Below are positions 53,466 to 61,279 of a DNA stretch of 64,000 nucleotides, one piece after another (position 1 is the stretch's first letter; the number at the start of each line of letters is the position of its first letter). Origin of the DNA: Nocardia spumae (GTDB taxonomy: Bacteria > Actinomycetota > Actinomycetes > Mycobacteriales > Mycobacteriaceae); NCBI RefSeq assembly GCF_020733635.1, contig NZ_JAJFZL010000001.1, forward strand, positions 5,580,001 through 5,644,000. Direction: 5' to 3'. The position numbers and the translations under genes were made by a program. Below the pieces are notes generated by a model. The model ran no database searches. It was not told the origin of the DNA and saw nothing but the letters and a program-made list of their open reading frames with translations.

Positions 53466-53482
53466 CTTCAAAAATAAGAAGT
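53466..53482. promoter_or_regulatory. HxlR-type operator in the ohr-LLM divergent region
   Basis: ACTTC-AAAAATAA-GAAGT (53465-53482) is a perfect 5+5 palindrome. The core TTCAAAAATAAGAAGT is repeated, with 14 of 16 bases identical, in front of the HxlR gene at 55129-55144. AAGTGCCA-type -10 signals for ohr lie next to it. Confidence 0.65.
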
Positions 53483-53523
53483 CAATAGCTACGCTCAGGT
53501 CCGCACGACGATCAGGAGGTGAC

Positions 53524-54468
53524 ATGGCACAGCTGGCGATCGGCTATCTACTGCCGACCCGGGACCGGACTGTCCGAGGCGACGACGATCCGGAACCCCT
53601 TGTGGCGCAAGCGCGGCGAGCCGAGGAGCTCGGGCTGGACTCGGTGTGGGCGGGAGAGAGTCCGGTGACCAGGCCGCGCGCGGATCCGACACTGCTGTTG
53701 GCCGCGGTGGCCCAAGCCACCGAACGCGTCGGGCTGGGCACGGCGGTACTGCTCCCGGCGCTGCGCCATCCGATTCTGCTGGCACACCAACTCGCCACTC
53801 TCGACCGGCTGTCGAACGGGCGGTTGATCACGGGCATGGGCGGCGGATTCCCCAGCCGGAACACCGAGGCCCAATTCGCCGCGCTCGGAATCGATTTCGG
53901 TCGGCGGATCGGCCGCATGCGGGAGTCGATCGAGATCATGCGGCGACTCTGGTCCGGGAAGACCGTCTCCTACGAGGGCGAGCACTTCACCTTCGAAGAC
54001 GTGCGGATCGCACCTACACCGGTGCGCCCGCGAGGCCCGGCGATCTGGCTGGCAGGCAGCGGCGGGCCGGCACTGCGGCGCGTGGCGGACCTCGCCGACG
54101 GCTGGCTCCCCTATCCGACCGAAGCGCGGATATACGCGACCGAACGGGCGATCATCGAGCAGCGGGCCGGGCGCCCGATCACCCCCGCGCTGTACGCGAC
54201 GCTCTGCCTGGACGAGGACCCGGACAGGGCACGTGAACGTCTGCGGATCAGCGTCGAGCGCTACTACAACGCGCCCCTCGAGTACATCGCATCGGTCCAG
54301 GCGCTGTTCGCCGGGACCGCGCGGGGAGCCGCGGACTGGTTGTCCGGCTATGCCGATGCCGGTGCTCGCCACATCGTCATCCGCCTGGCCACCGAGGACC
54401 ACGACCACGGACTGACGGAACTCGCCGACCGGGTGCTGCCGCTACTGCGCAAGGAGAATTCGCTGTGA
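53524..54468 (+). CDS. LLM-class F420-dependent oxidoreductase
   Basis: A 314-residue luciferase-like oxidoreductase with RRAEELGLDSVWAGES, LGTAVLLPALRHPILLAHQLATLDRLSNGRLITGMGGG and IWLAGSGGPALRRVADLADGW, the last binding the cofactor phosphate. AGGAGGTGAC lies right before the ATG. Its stop overlaps the GTG of the hydrolase gene, so both are made together. The HxlR-type site lies upstream. Confidence 0.87.
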   Translation: MAQLAIGYLLPTRDRTVRGDDDPEPLVAQARRAEELGLDSVWAGESPVTRPRADPTLLLAAVAQATERVGLGTAVLLPALRHPILLAHQLATLDRLSNGRLITGMGGGFPSRNTEAQFAALGIDFGRRIGRMRESIEIMRRLWSGKTVSYEGEHFTFEDVRIAPTPVRPRGPAIWLAGSGGPALRRVADLADGWLPYPTEARIYATERAIIEQRAGRPITPALYATLCLDEDPDRARERLRISVERYYNAPLEYIASVQALFAGTARGAADWLSGYADAGARHIVIRLATEDHDHGLTELADRVLPLLRKENSL

Positions 54469-55139
54469 CCACCTTCGTTCTCGTCCACGGCGCCTGGCAC
54501 GGCCCATGGGCGTGGGAGCGAGTCGTCCCGTTGTTGCACGCCGCGGGGGCACGCACCGTCGTCCCGGATCTCAGCGCCGTCGGAGACTGCGGGCTGCACG
54601 ACCACGCCGCCATCGTCGCCGCCGCGCTGGACACCGCACCGGACGAGGAGCTGATACTGGTCGGGCACAGTTACTCCGGCCTGGTCGTCCGGGAGGCAGC
54701 CGACACCCGACCCGATGCCGTCGCCCACATCGTCCTCGTGGACGGCTGGGCAGGAGCCGACGGCGCCAGCATGTTCAGCCTGGCCCCCGAGGCGTTCGCG
54801 CGGACCATCCGTGCGGCCACCGAAGCCCGCGGGGCCGGCCGGTGGATCCCGGCCCCGGCTCCGGCGGCATTCGGCATCACCGGCACCGCCGACGCGGACC
54901 GGCTGGCCGCGCGCCTGCTGCCACAGCCGTTGCGCACATTCACCGAACCCACCCGTCTCGGCGGGGCCGTCGACCGGATTCCCGGCACCGCGCTCTACTG
55001 CAGACCACAGACCTATCCGTTCGACCGATTCGGTGCGGCCCTCGGCTACCGCACCTGCGCGGTGGACGGCCCGCACGACGTGATGCTCACCGATCCCGAA
55101 CCCCTCGCCCGAACCCTCCTGGGACTTGTTCAAAATTGA
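54465..55139 (+). CDS. Alpha/beta hydrolase (EstC-like esterase)
   Basis: A 224-residue hydrolase of the type that starts TFVLVHGAWHGPWAWERVVPLL. The nucleophile elbow is VGHSYSGLV, and the end DGPHDVMLTDPEPLA holds the catalytic His. Plant methylesterases and bacterial EstC-type enzymes share this form. It is coupled to the LLM gene by a GTGA overlap, and lies just before the HxlR gene. Confidence 0.86.
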   Translation: MTTFVLVHGAWHGPWAWERVVPLLHAAGARTVVPDLSAVGDCGLHDHAAIVAAALDTAPDEELILVGHSYSGLVVREAADTRPDAVAHIVLVDGWAGADGASMFSLAPEAFARTIRAATEARGAGRWIPAPAPAAFGITGTADADRLAARLLPQPLRTFTEPTRLGGAVDRIPGTALYCRPQTYPFDRFGAALGYRTCAVDGPHDVMLTDPEPLARTLLGLVQN

Positions 55140-55155
55140 GAAGTACGAAGTCTAG
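55122..55155 (+). promoter_or_regulatory. HxlR operator at its own gene
   Basis: The TTCAAAATTGAGAAGT core (55129-55144) copies the site at 53467-53482 with two changes. A larger GACTT...AAGTC symmetry (55123-55151) surrounds it. It begins inside the last codons of the hydrolase gene and ends 14 bp before the HxlR GTG, as expected for autoregulation. Confidence 0.6.
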
Positions 55156-55164
55156 AGTGAGGAA

Positions 55165-55851
55165 GTGGACCAGCGAACCTACAACCAGTACTGCGCGACC
55201 GCGCGCACTCTCGACCTCGTCGGCGAGCGCTGGACGCTGCTGTTGATCCGCGAACTGCTGACCGGGCCGAAACGGTTCGGCGATCTACAGGCCAGTCTGC
55301 GCGGCCTCGGCACCGGACTGCTGGCCGCGCGCCTGAAACATCTGGAACGAGAGGGCCTCGCACAGAAGATCACGCTCCCGCCGCCCGCCCGTACCCCCGC
55401 GTACGCCCTCACCGAGGCCGGCCAGGAATTGGGACCGCCGATCCTGGGACTGGCCCGATGGGGTCTGAAGTGGGCGATGGGCGAACGGCTCGAGAGCGAG
55501 ACGTTTCATCCGGGCTGGGCGGTGCTCGGCCTGCGGGCCTGTTTCGATGCCGAGGCCGCGCGGGGGCTGTCCGCGGTGTACGAGTTCCGCATCGACGACG
55601 AGGTCTTCCATGCCCGGATCGAGGACGGAGCGATCGAGGCGCTGCACGGACCTGCCCAGCACCCCGACGCGACCATCACGATCAGCGAGGAGGCATTCCT
55701 CGAGGTGACCAGCCAGGGCAGAACATTCGCCGACGCGATCACGACCGGCGCGGCATCGGCCTCCGGTGACCGAAAGGCATTGGGCCGGCTGAAGAACCTC
55801 TTCCGGCTGCCCCGCCCCCACGACCGGACCACCGCGCCCGGCGTGGACTGA
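55165..55851 (+). CDS. HxlR family regulator with SCP2-like C-terminal domain
   Basis: A 228-residue regulator. The HxlR winged helix is at residues 8-100: CATARTLDLVGERWTLLLIRELLTGPKRFGDLQASLRGLGTGLLAARLKHLEREGL. Residues 120-215 form an SCP2-like lipid-binding fold (FHARIEDGAIEALHGPAQHPDATITISEEAFLEV). The fusion suggests direct sensing of a hydrophobic ligand. Start GTG after GAGGAA. Its likely sites are at 53465 and 55129. Confidence 0.87.
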   Translation: MDQRTYNQYCATARTLDLVGERWTLLLIRELLTGPKRFGDLQASLRGLGTGLLAARLKHLEREGLAQKITLPPPARTPAYALTEAGQELGPPILGLARWGLKWAMGERLESETFHPGWAVLGLRACFDAEAARGLSAVYEFRIDDEVFHARIEDGAIEALHGPAQHPDATITISEEAFLEVTSQGRTFADAITTGAASASGDRKALGRLKNLFRLPRPHDRTTAPGVD

Positions 55852-55969
55852 TCGATACCCACGGTGTCCGGTGAGTGTGTCGCACGCTGTCCGGCTTCGT
55901 GGACGCTCGCGTATGCGCACGAGCGTCACAACCATGGGAACACTCATCGGATCCCGGTGTACTGAATGC

Positions 55970-56488
55970 ATGACAGCGACCACCGCCTCCGCCACCACCT
56001 CGACCGCCTCCGGGTTCGCCACCGGCTCCCTGATCGGGGCGACCGTCACCACCGGCCTGCTGGCCGGCGTCTTCTACGCCTACGCCAGTTCGGTCATGCT
56101 CGCCCTGCGCCAGCTCGACGACCGCACCTTCGTCGATGTGATGAACCGGATCAACACCGTCATCGTCAATCCGATCTTCATGCTCAGCTTCCTCGGCTCG
56201 GTCGCACTCACCGGCCTCGCCGCCGTGCTGTATTGGCGCACCGATCAGCGCACCGTGCTCTGGTGGGTGCTGATCGCGCTGGCCCTGAATGTGATCAGCT
56301 TCCTCATCACCTCGGGCGGCAACGTACCGCTCAACAACGCCTTGGCCGACACGTCCTCGGGCGATTTCACCGCCCTGCGTGAGCAGTTCGAGGGATCGTG
56401 GGTAATCCTCAACATCGTGCGAGCCCTGTTCAACACCGCAGCCCTCGGTGTCCTCGCCTGGGCCCTGCGCGTCTCGAGCAGGGGGTGA
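55970..56488 (+). CDS. DUF1772 (anthrone-oxygenase-like) membrane protein
   Basis: A 172-residue membrane protein with four hydrophobic segments: GATVTTGLLAGVFYAYASSVM, IFMLSFLGSVALTGLAAVLYW, VLIALALNVISFLI and VRALFNTAALGVLAW, and the DUF1772 mark GGNVPLNNALA. Relatives include anthrone oxygenases of polyketide pathways, but most are uncharacterised. An ATG at 55934 could add 12 residues. Confidence 0.82.
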   Translation: MTATTASATTSTASGFATGSLIGATVTTGLLAGVFYAYASSVMLALRQLDDRTFVDVMNRINTVIVNPIFMLSFLGSVALTGLAAVLYWRTDQRTVLWWVLIALALNVISFLITSGGNVPLNNALADTSSGDFTALREQFEGSWVILNIVRALFNTAALGVLAWALRVSSRG

Positions 56489-56491
56489 AAC

Positions 56492-56514
56492 CTCCCGGCA
56501 GCACCGTCCGGGAG
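56492..56514 (+). terminator. Weak hairpin after the DUF1772 gene
   Basis: CTCCCGG at 56492-56498 pairs with CCGGGAG at 56508-56514 around a 9-nt loop. It has no U-run and is only 7 bp long, so it is at most a weak terminator. The rest of the gap to the next gene (to 56682) shows nothing clear. Confidence 0.35.
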
Positions 56515-56682
56515 AGCCGCCAGAACGATCACTCGCCGTCCTCCCGGACATCCCTGACCGCTTCGTTGACCTGATCGTGACTCCGAGTGGTGGCATGGTC
56601 GGCGGTCAGGAAAACGGCGACCCGCCGCAGACCTCCCACCCCCGGGAATACCGCGAGAGCGGTCGGCGGGAACCTGAACACC

Positions 56683-57489
56683 ATGTCGATCGCGCTCGTC
56701 AACGGTATCCGGTTGAGTTATCAGGAGTCCGGTACCGGACCGTTGGTACTGCTGATCTCGGGCAGCGGCAGCCCCGGACGGGTGTGGCGCACCTATCAGG
56801 TGCCCGCGCTGGTGGGGGCCGGATTCCGCGTCGTCACCTTCGACAACAGGGGAATCGCACCGTCCGAGGAGAGCGCCGACGGGATCACCCTCGAGGATTT
56901 GGTGGCCGATACGGCCGCGCTGATCGAGTATCTCGGCGCACCCGCGCATGTCGTGGGCACCTCACTGGGCGCGGTGGTGACCCAGGAGCTGGCTCTCACG
57001 CATCCGGAGCTCGTCGATCGCGCGGTGATGCTGGCCACCGCGGGCCGAGCGCATCCGATGCTGCTCGCGCTCGAAGCCGGTCGGGCCGCGCTGCACGACA
57101 ACGATATTCGGCTTCCGGCCGGATATCAGGCGGCCGTGGAAGCGGCACTGTATCTGTCGCCGCGCACCCTGGCCGACCCCGACGCGGCCGAACAGTGGCT
57201 CGACACATTCGAATTCGCGGCATCCACGCCGACGACCCCCGGGGTCCGAGCGCAACTCGGCATCGACCATTCCCGCAATCGACTCGCCGATTACGCACGA
57301 ATCAGCAACCCCAGCTTGATAATCGGTTTCGCCGATGACCAACTGGCACCACCGACGTATTGCCGCGAAGTTGCGGCGGCCATTCCCGGCGCCCGGTACG
57401 TCGAATTGGACGGCTGCGGTCACCTGGGTTATCTGGAGCGTCCGGAGGAGGTCGACAGGGTGTTGATCGACTTCCTTTCCGGCCGGTGA
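56683..57489 (+). CDS. Alpha/beta hydrolase of the biosynthetic operon
   Basis: A 268-residue hydrolase with a standard fold: LVLLISGSGSPGRVWRTYQVPAL with the oxyanion loop, VVGTSLGAVVTQELAL with the nucleophile Ser (GTSLGA), IIGFADDQLAPP with the acid Asp, and DGCGHLGYLERPEEV with the His. It lies 87 bp before an A-PCP didomain gene, so it could release or proofread a carrier-bound amino acid like a type II thioesterase. The ATG at 56683 follows GGCGGGAAC. Confidence 0.82.
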   Translation: MSIALVNGIRLSYQESGTGPLVLLISGSGSPGRVWRTYQVPALVGAGFRVVTFDNRGIAPSEESADGITLEDLVADTAALIEYLGAPAHVVGTSLGAVVTQELALTHPELVDRAVMLATAGRAHPMLLALEAGRAALHDNDIRLPAGYQAAVEAALYLSPRTLADPDAAEQWLDTFEFAASTPTTPGVRAQLGIDHSRNRLADYARISNPSLIIGFADDQLAPPTYCREVAAAIPGARYVELDGCGHLGYLERPEEVDRVLIDFLSGR

Positions 57490-57576
57490 AACAACCACGA
57501 TCGACATTCCCGACCTGTTCCCATTGTTGGCGATCACGTAACACCACGGTCGAATACCTCAATTACAGTCACCGGC

Positions 57577-59337
57577 GTGCGTACGCCCGATGAGGTGCCG
57601 CTCCAACCGCCGAATCGGACCTGGTTGCAGCGGTTGGAAGAACGAATTACCGAGGTCGCGCACGACGTTGCGCTGACAGATAGCCGATTGACATCGACAT
57701 ATCGAGAACTCGATCAGTGGGTGGATCGGATATGTCTGACATTGATCGAAGCCGGTGTCCGCGCCTCCGATTCGATCGCGGTGGTGGCACCCCCACGACG
57801 CACACCACACACGATCGCGGCCATGCTCGCCGTCTGGCGGCTGGGCGCGGTGTATGTACCGGTGGCGGCGGATCAGCCGCGAGAACGCACCGCGCAGATC
57901 GTGGCGGCCTGTTCGATCCGGCTGGCCCTGCTCGACCCCGATGCCACGAAACCCGCACTGCCCCAAGAGATCGCGTCTGTCGTCGTGCCTTCGACCGGCG
58001 GCCCGGTGGCGCCACCGGACTATCCGGTCGTCGAGTCGGACAGCCTCGCCTACGTGATCTTCACCTCCGGTTCGTCCGGCACACCGAAGGGCGTGGCGGT
58101 ACCGCATCGAGGCATCCTCGCCATGGCCGAGGCCACCGCCGAGGCCCTCGAACTGCGCCCCGGCTCCCGCATGCTGCAATTCGCGCCGGCCTCCTTCGAC
58201 GCATCCATCGCGGAGATCACCTCGGCACTCGGCGCCGGCGCGACGGCGGTCTTCGCCGGGCACGAACAGCTGTCGGACGGGATGGCCATCGCCGAAACGA
58301 TTGTCGCGCAGCGAATCACGCACGCGATCATGGTGCCGTCGATCCTCGCCGCGATTCCCCAGCAGCGGGTTCCCGCCGGGTTGAGCATGATCATCGCCGG
58401 TGAAGCGGCCAATCCGGCCGTGGTCGACGAGTGGACGGTCCGGCACCGCATCGTCAATTCCTACGGGCCCACCGAAACCACCGTCTGCGCCACCATCAGC
58501 GCCCCCCTGGCCGGCTCCGCACGACCCATCACGATCGGACATCCCATCGCGGGCACCACCCTGCGGATCGTCGGCGAGGACGGCGCCGCGGTGGAACCCG
58601 GTACGGCCGGCGAACTGTGGATCGGCGGACTCGGGGTGGCCCGCGGCTATCTCGGCATGCCGGCCGAGACCGCCCGAGCGTTCCTCGACGACCCGGTGAC
58701 CGGAGACAGGTTCTACCGCTCCGGCGATCTGGTCCGGCAATTACCCGACGGCGGGCTCGAATTCCTCGGACGCATGGATCGGCGCCTCAAATTGCGCGGC
58801 CGCCGCATCGAGCCGGCCGATATCGAATCCGTCGCCCTGCGCTGCGCGGGTGTGCGTCAATCGGCGGTCGTGGCGACCGCGACCCAACTGGTGTGCTGTG
58901 TAGTCGCCGACGACGGCGCCGACGCGGATCGGATCCGCCGATTTCTCGCCGATCAACTGCCCGGCTATCTGCTGCCGGACCGGGTGGAAATTATCGCCGA
59001 CATGCCGCGGACACCCCATGGGAAGACCGATTTCGCCGCCGTGGCCGATCTGGTGCACACCCCCGGTCCGAGCCGGCCGGCCCCGGAGTCGATGACCGCG
59101 GCCGAACGAGTGCTCTGTGAGCTCTTCGCCGAAATCCTGAATCTGCCCGAATTTCATCCGACGGACAGCTTTTTCGATCTCGGCGGCGAATCCATGGAGG
59201 CCGCACGGCTCACCCGGAGTATCCGCCGGAGAATCGGAGTCGAGATGACGATGCGGATGCTGCTCGACGCACCGTCGCCCGCGCAATTGGCGACACTGCT
59301 GTCGATTCCGGAACCGGATCTGGTCAGCGGCGGATGA
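57577..59337 (+). CDS. Stand-alone NRPS adenylation-PCP didomain
   Basis: A 586-residue protein with an adenylation domain (1-495) and a carrier domain (about 510-580). Core motifs: A3 FTSGSSGTPKG, A5 NSYGPTETTVCAT, A7 YRSGDLVR, A8 GRMDRRLKLRGRRIEP and the A10 lysine in TPHGKTD. The carrier serine is in FFDLGGESMEAAR. From the spacing with PheA I read a pocket code near D-A-A-I-I-A-S-V-C, which keeps Asp235 for an alpha-amino acid and suggests a hydrophobic or aromatic side chain. There is no condensation domain. Coupled by an ATGA overlap to a P450 gene. Confidence 0.9.
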   Translation: MRTPDEVPLQPPNRTWLQRLEERITEVAHDVALTDSRLTSTYRELDQWVDRICLTLIEAGVRASDSIAVVAPPRRTPHTIAAMLAVWRLGAVYVPVAADQPRERTAQIVAACSIRLALLDPDATKPALPQEIASVVVPSTGGPVAPPDYPVVESDSLAYVIFTSGSSGTPKGVAVPHRGILAMAEATAEALELRPGSRMLQFAPASFDASIAEITSALGAGATAVFAGHEQLSDGMAIAETIVAQRITHAIMVPSILAAIPQQRVPAGLSMIIAGEAANPAVVDEWTVRHRIVNSYGPTETTVCATISAPLAGSARPITIGHPIAGTTLRIVGEDGAAVEPGTAGELWIGGLGVARGYLGMPAETARAFLDDPVTGDRFYRSGDLVRQLPDGGLEFLGRMDRRLKLRGRRIEPADIESVALRCAGVRQSAVVATATQLVCCVVADDGADADRIRRFLADQLPGYLLPDRVEIIADMPRTPHGKTDFAAVADLVHTPGPSRPAPESMTAAERVLCELFAEILNLPEFHPTDSFFDLGGESMEAARLTRSIRRRIGVEMTMRMLLDAPSPAQLATLLSIPEPDLVSGG

Positions 59338-60554
59338 CCATCACGCTTCCGGCGACGAGCCACGACGAGACACGATCCCCGGATCTGACCGAGCCGGCGA
59401 CCCATCTGCGGCCGGAGATGGCGGAGTTCTGGCGTACGCGCCGGCAGCGGCAGCCGATCTTCCGGCACGAGGCCACCGCACACCGCCCCGGGTTCTGGGT
59501 CGTCTGCACCCACGAACCGGCGATGCGGATCTACCGTGACGCCACCCGGTTCACCTCGCAGCGCGGCAACGTCCTACTCACGCTGCTGGCCGGTCGCGAC
59601 AACGCCGCGGGAAAGATGCTGGCCGTCACCGATCCGCCGCGGCACAATCTGCTACGGCGCCTGATGACTCCCGCCCTGACCCGGGAAGCGGTGCGGGCAT
59701 TGACATGTCGGATTCGCGAACGCACCGCGCGGTTGCTCGCCCAGTGGGCGGGTTCGGGGGAATTCGACTTCGCCGACGAGATCGTCTCCCGCATTCCCAT
59801 CTGGACCATCTGCGATCTGCTGGGCATTCCCGACAGCGAGCACGAACTGCTGGTCTCGCTGACCAAACAGGCGCTGAGCTCCGACGATGCCGCGCAGTCG
59901 GCCACTTCGGCACTGGCCGCGCGCCAGGAGATCCTGCTCTGCCTGCTCGACCAGGTACAGGCGCAGCGACAGCATCCGGCCGAGGGGCTCATCGCCGGTT
60001 TGATCGACGCCGAGTTCGAGGGTGCGCCGCTGACCGACGACCAGATCGTCACGAACTGCTACAGCATCATTCTGGGTGGTGACGAGACGGCCCGGCTGAC
60101 CATGATCAACGCCGTGCACGCGTTCGCGGCAGATCCGGAGCTGTGGCGGCGATTCGGCGCGGTGGACGATCTCGGCACCGCGGTCGAAGAGATCATCCGA
60201 TGTTTCGCTCCCACCATGCATTTCGGCCGCATCGCGAATGTCGACGTCGATATCGACGGGGTGCGCATCGAGGCGGGGGACATCGTCACGATGTGGAACA
60301 TCTCCGCCAATCGCGACGAGCGACGATTCCCGGATCCGGACACCGTGCTCTTCGACCGCCGCCCCAACCCCCATCTCGCCTTCGGCTACGGCCCGCATTT
60401 CTGCATCGGCGCGCCACTGGCCCGTTTGGAGATCGCTATCGTGCTCGACGAACTACGCCGCACGACACGAAACATCGTCGCGACCGCACCGCCCCGGCCG
60501 CTGTATTCCAATTTCCTGCACGGATACGCCACCCTGCCGGTCGCATTCGGATGA
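59334..60554 (+). CDS. Cytochrome P450
   Basis: A 406-residue bacterial P450. The I-helix oxygen-binding motif is ILGGDETARL near residue 248, the ExxR is EEIIRCF near 285, and the haem loop is FGYGPHFCIGAPLARLE with Cys as ligand near 358. It overlaps the A-PCP gene. P450s paired with A-PCP didomains (as in aminocoumarin and related pathways) hydroxylate the carrier-bound amino acid, usually at the beta carbon; that is the likely role here. Electron partners are not encoded near. Confidence 0.93.
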   Translation: MTITLPATSHDETRSPDLTEPATHLRPEMAEFWRTRRQRQPIFRHEATAHRPGFWVVCTHEPAMRIYRDATRFTSQRGNVLLTLLAGRDNAAGKMLAVTDPPRHNLLRRLMTPALTREAVRALTCRIRERTARLLAQWAGSGEFDFADEIVSRIPIWTICDLLGIPDSEHELLVSLTKQALSSDDAAQSATSALAARQEILLCLLDQVQAQRQHPAEGLIAGLIDAEFEGAPLTDDQIVTNCYSIILGGDETARLTMINAVHAFAADPELWRRFGAVDDLGTAVEEIIRCFAPTMHFGRIANVDVDIDGVRIEAGDIVTMWNISANRDERRFPDPDTVLFDRRPNPHLAFGYGPHFCIGAPLARLEIAIVLDELRRTTRNIVATAPPRPLYSNFLHGYATLPVAFG

Positions 60555-60709
60555 CGACCTTCCAAGCCGAGCGCTATCGGATCGGCGCGAACCCGATACC
60601 GGCACCCGGCGCGTCCGCACCGCTGGACGAGTTCATCGCCGAAATCCGACGCCACCCTCGCCGGATGCCGCAGCGGGCCGGCCGTGGCCCCGGCGTGGCA
60701 CGCCCGTGA
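60551..60709 (+). CDS. Small coupled ORF after the P450
   Basis: A 52-residue ORF (MTTFQAERYRIGANPIPAPG, then ASAPLDEFIAEIRRHP, Arg-rich end) begins by an ATGA overlap with the P450 stop. I do not recognise it. Directly after its stop another frame reads VIDELCRDLTLR and ends at 60744, so it may be a gene truncated and frameshifted from a longer one, or a genuine small protein. Its coupling to the operon argues that it is or was translated. Confidence 0.45.
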   Translation: MTTFQAERYRIGANPIPAPGASAPLDEFIAEIRRHPRRMPQRAGRGPGVARP

Positions 60710-60782
60710 TCGACGAGTTGTGCCGCGACCTCACCCTGCGATAATCGCGTCGGAAATTTCTTTCGAAAAACTTCGGCCGCCG

Positions 60783-60810
60783 TGTCGATCCACAGCGGGT
60801 CCCGTTCGAC
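60783..60810 (+). promoter_or_regulatory. ECF42-type promoter
   Basis: TGTCGA at 60783-60788 and CGAC at 60807-60810, 18 bp apart, match the TGTCGA (-35) and CGA/TC (-10) pattern reported for ECF42 sigma factors. It lies 50 bp before the YciI gene, whose partner sigma gene follows, so autoactivation is likely. Confidence 0.6.
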
Positions 60811-60859
60811 CTATGCGTGAGAGGGTCCGGACGGATCCGTGAACCGAAGGAGACACACC

Positions 60860-61279
60860 ATGAAGTACATGCTGATCATGCGCGCCACCGACGAGGCCTA
60901 CGCGAGCATGGGCGAGATCGATTTCGACACCATGCTCGAGACGATGGGCAAGTTCAACGACGAGTTGATCCGGGCCGGTGTCCTGCTCGCGGCCGAGGGG
61001 CTCGAGGACGCCGCGCAGGGAGTGGTCGTCGACTACGACTCCGAGACCCCGGTAGCCACCGATGGTCCGTACGGTGAGACCAAGGAGTTGTTCGGCGGGT
61101 TCTACATTCTCGATGTGGCCTCGAAGGAGGAGGCGGTCGAATGGGCCAAGCGGATGCCGGTGATCGGGAAGGGGTTCAAGACCGAGGTCCGGCGGGTCCC
61201 GACGATCGACGAGTTCCCGCAGGACAACGTGTGGGTGCAGAAGGAGCGGGCCTGGCGCGAGGCCAACGGCCAGCTCTGA
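60860..61279 (+). CDS. YciI/DGPF-domain protein
   Basis: A 139-residue protein of the YciI/DGPF family: MKYMLIMRATDEAYA at the start, the signature TDGPYGETKELFGGFYIL in the middle, and a final helix. Such proteins stand next to ECF42 sigma factors and are thought to be part of their output or sensing. AAGGAG lies 8 bp before the ATG. The sigma gene overlaps its end. Confidence 0.9.
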   Translation: MKYMLIMRATDEAYASMGEIDFDTMLETMGKFNDELIRAGVLLAAEGLEDAAQGVVVDYDSETPVATDGPYGETKELFGGFYILDVASKEEAVEWAKRMPVIGKGFKTEVRRVPTIDEFPQDNVWVQKERAWREANGQL

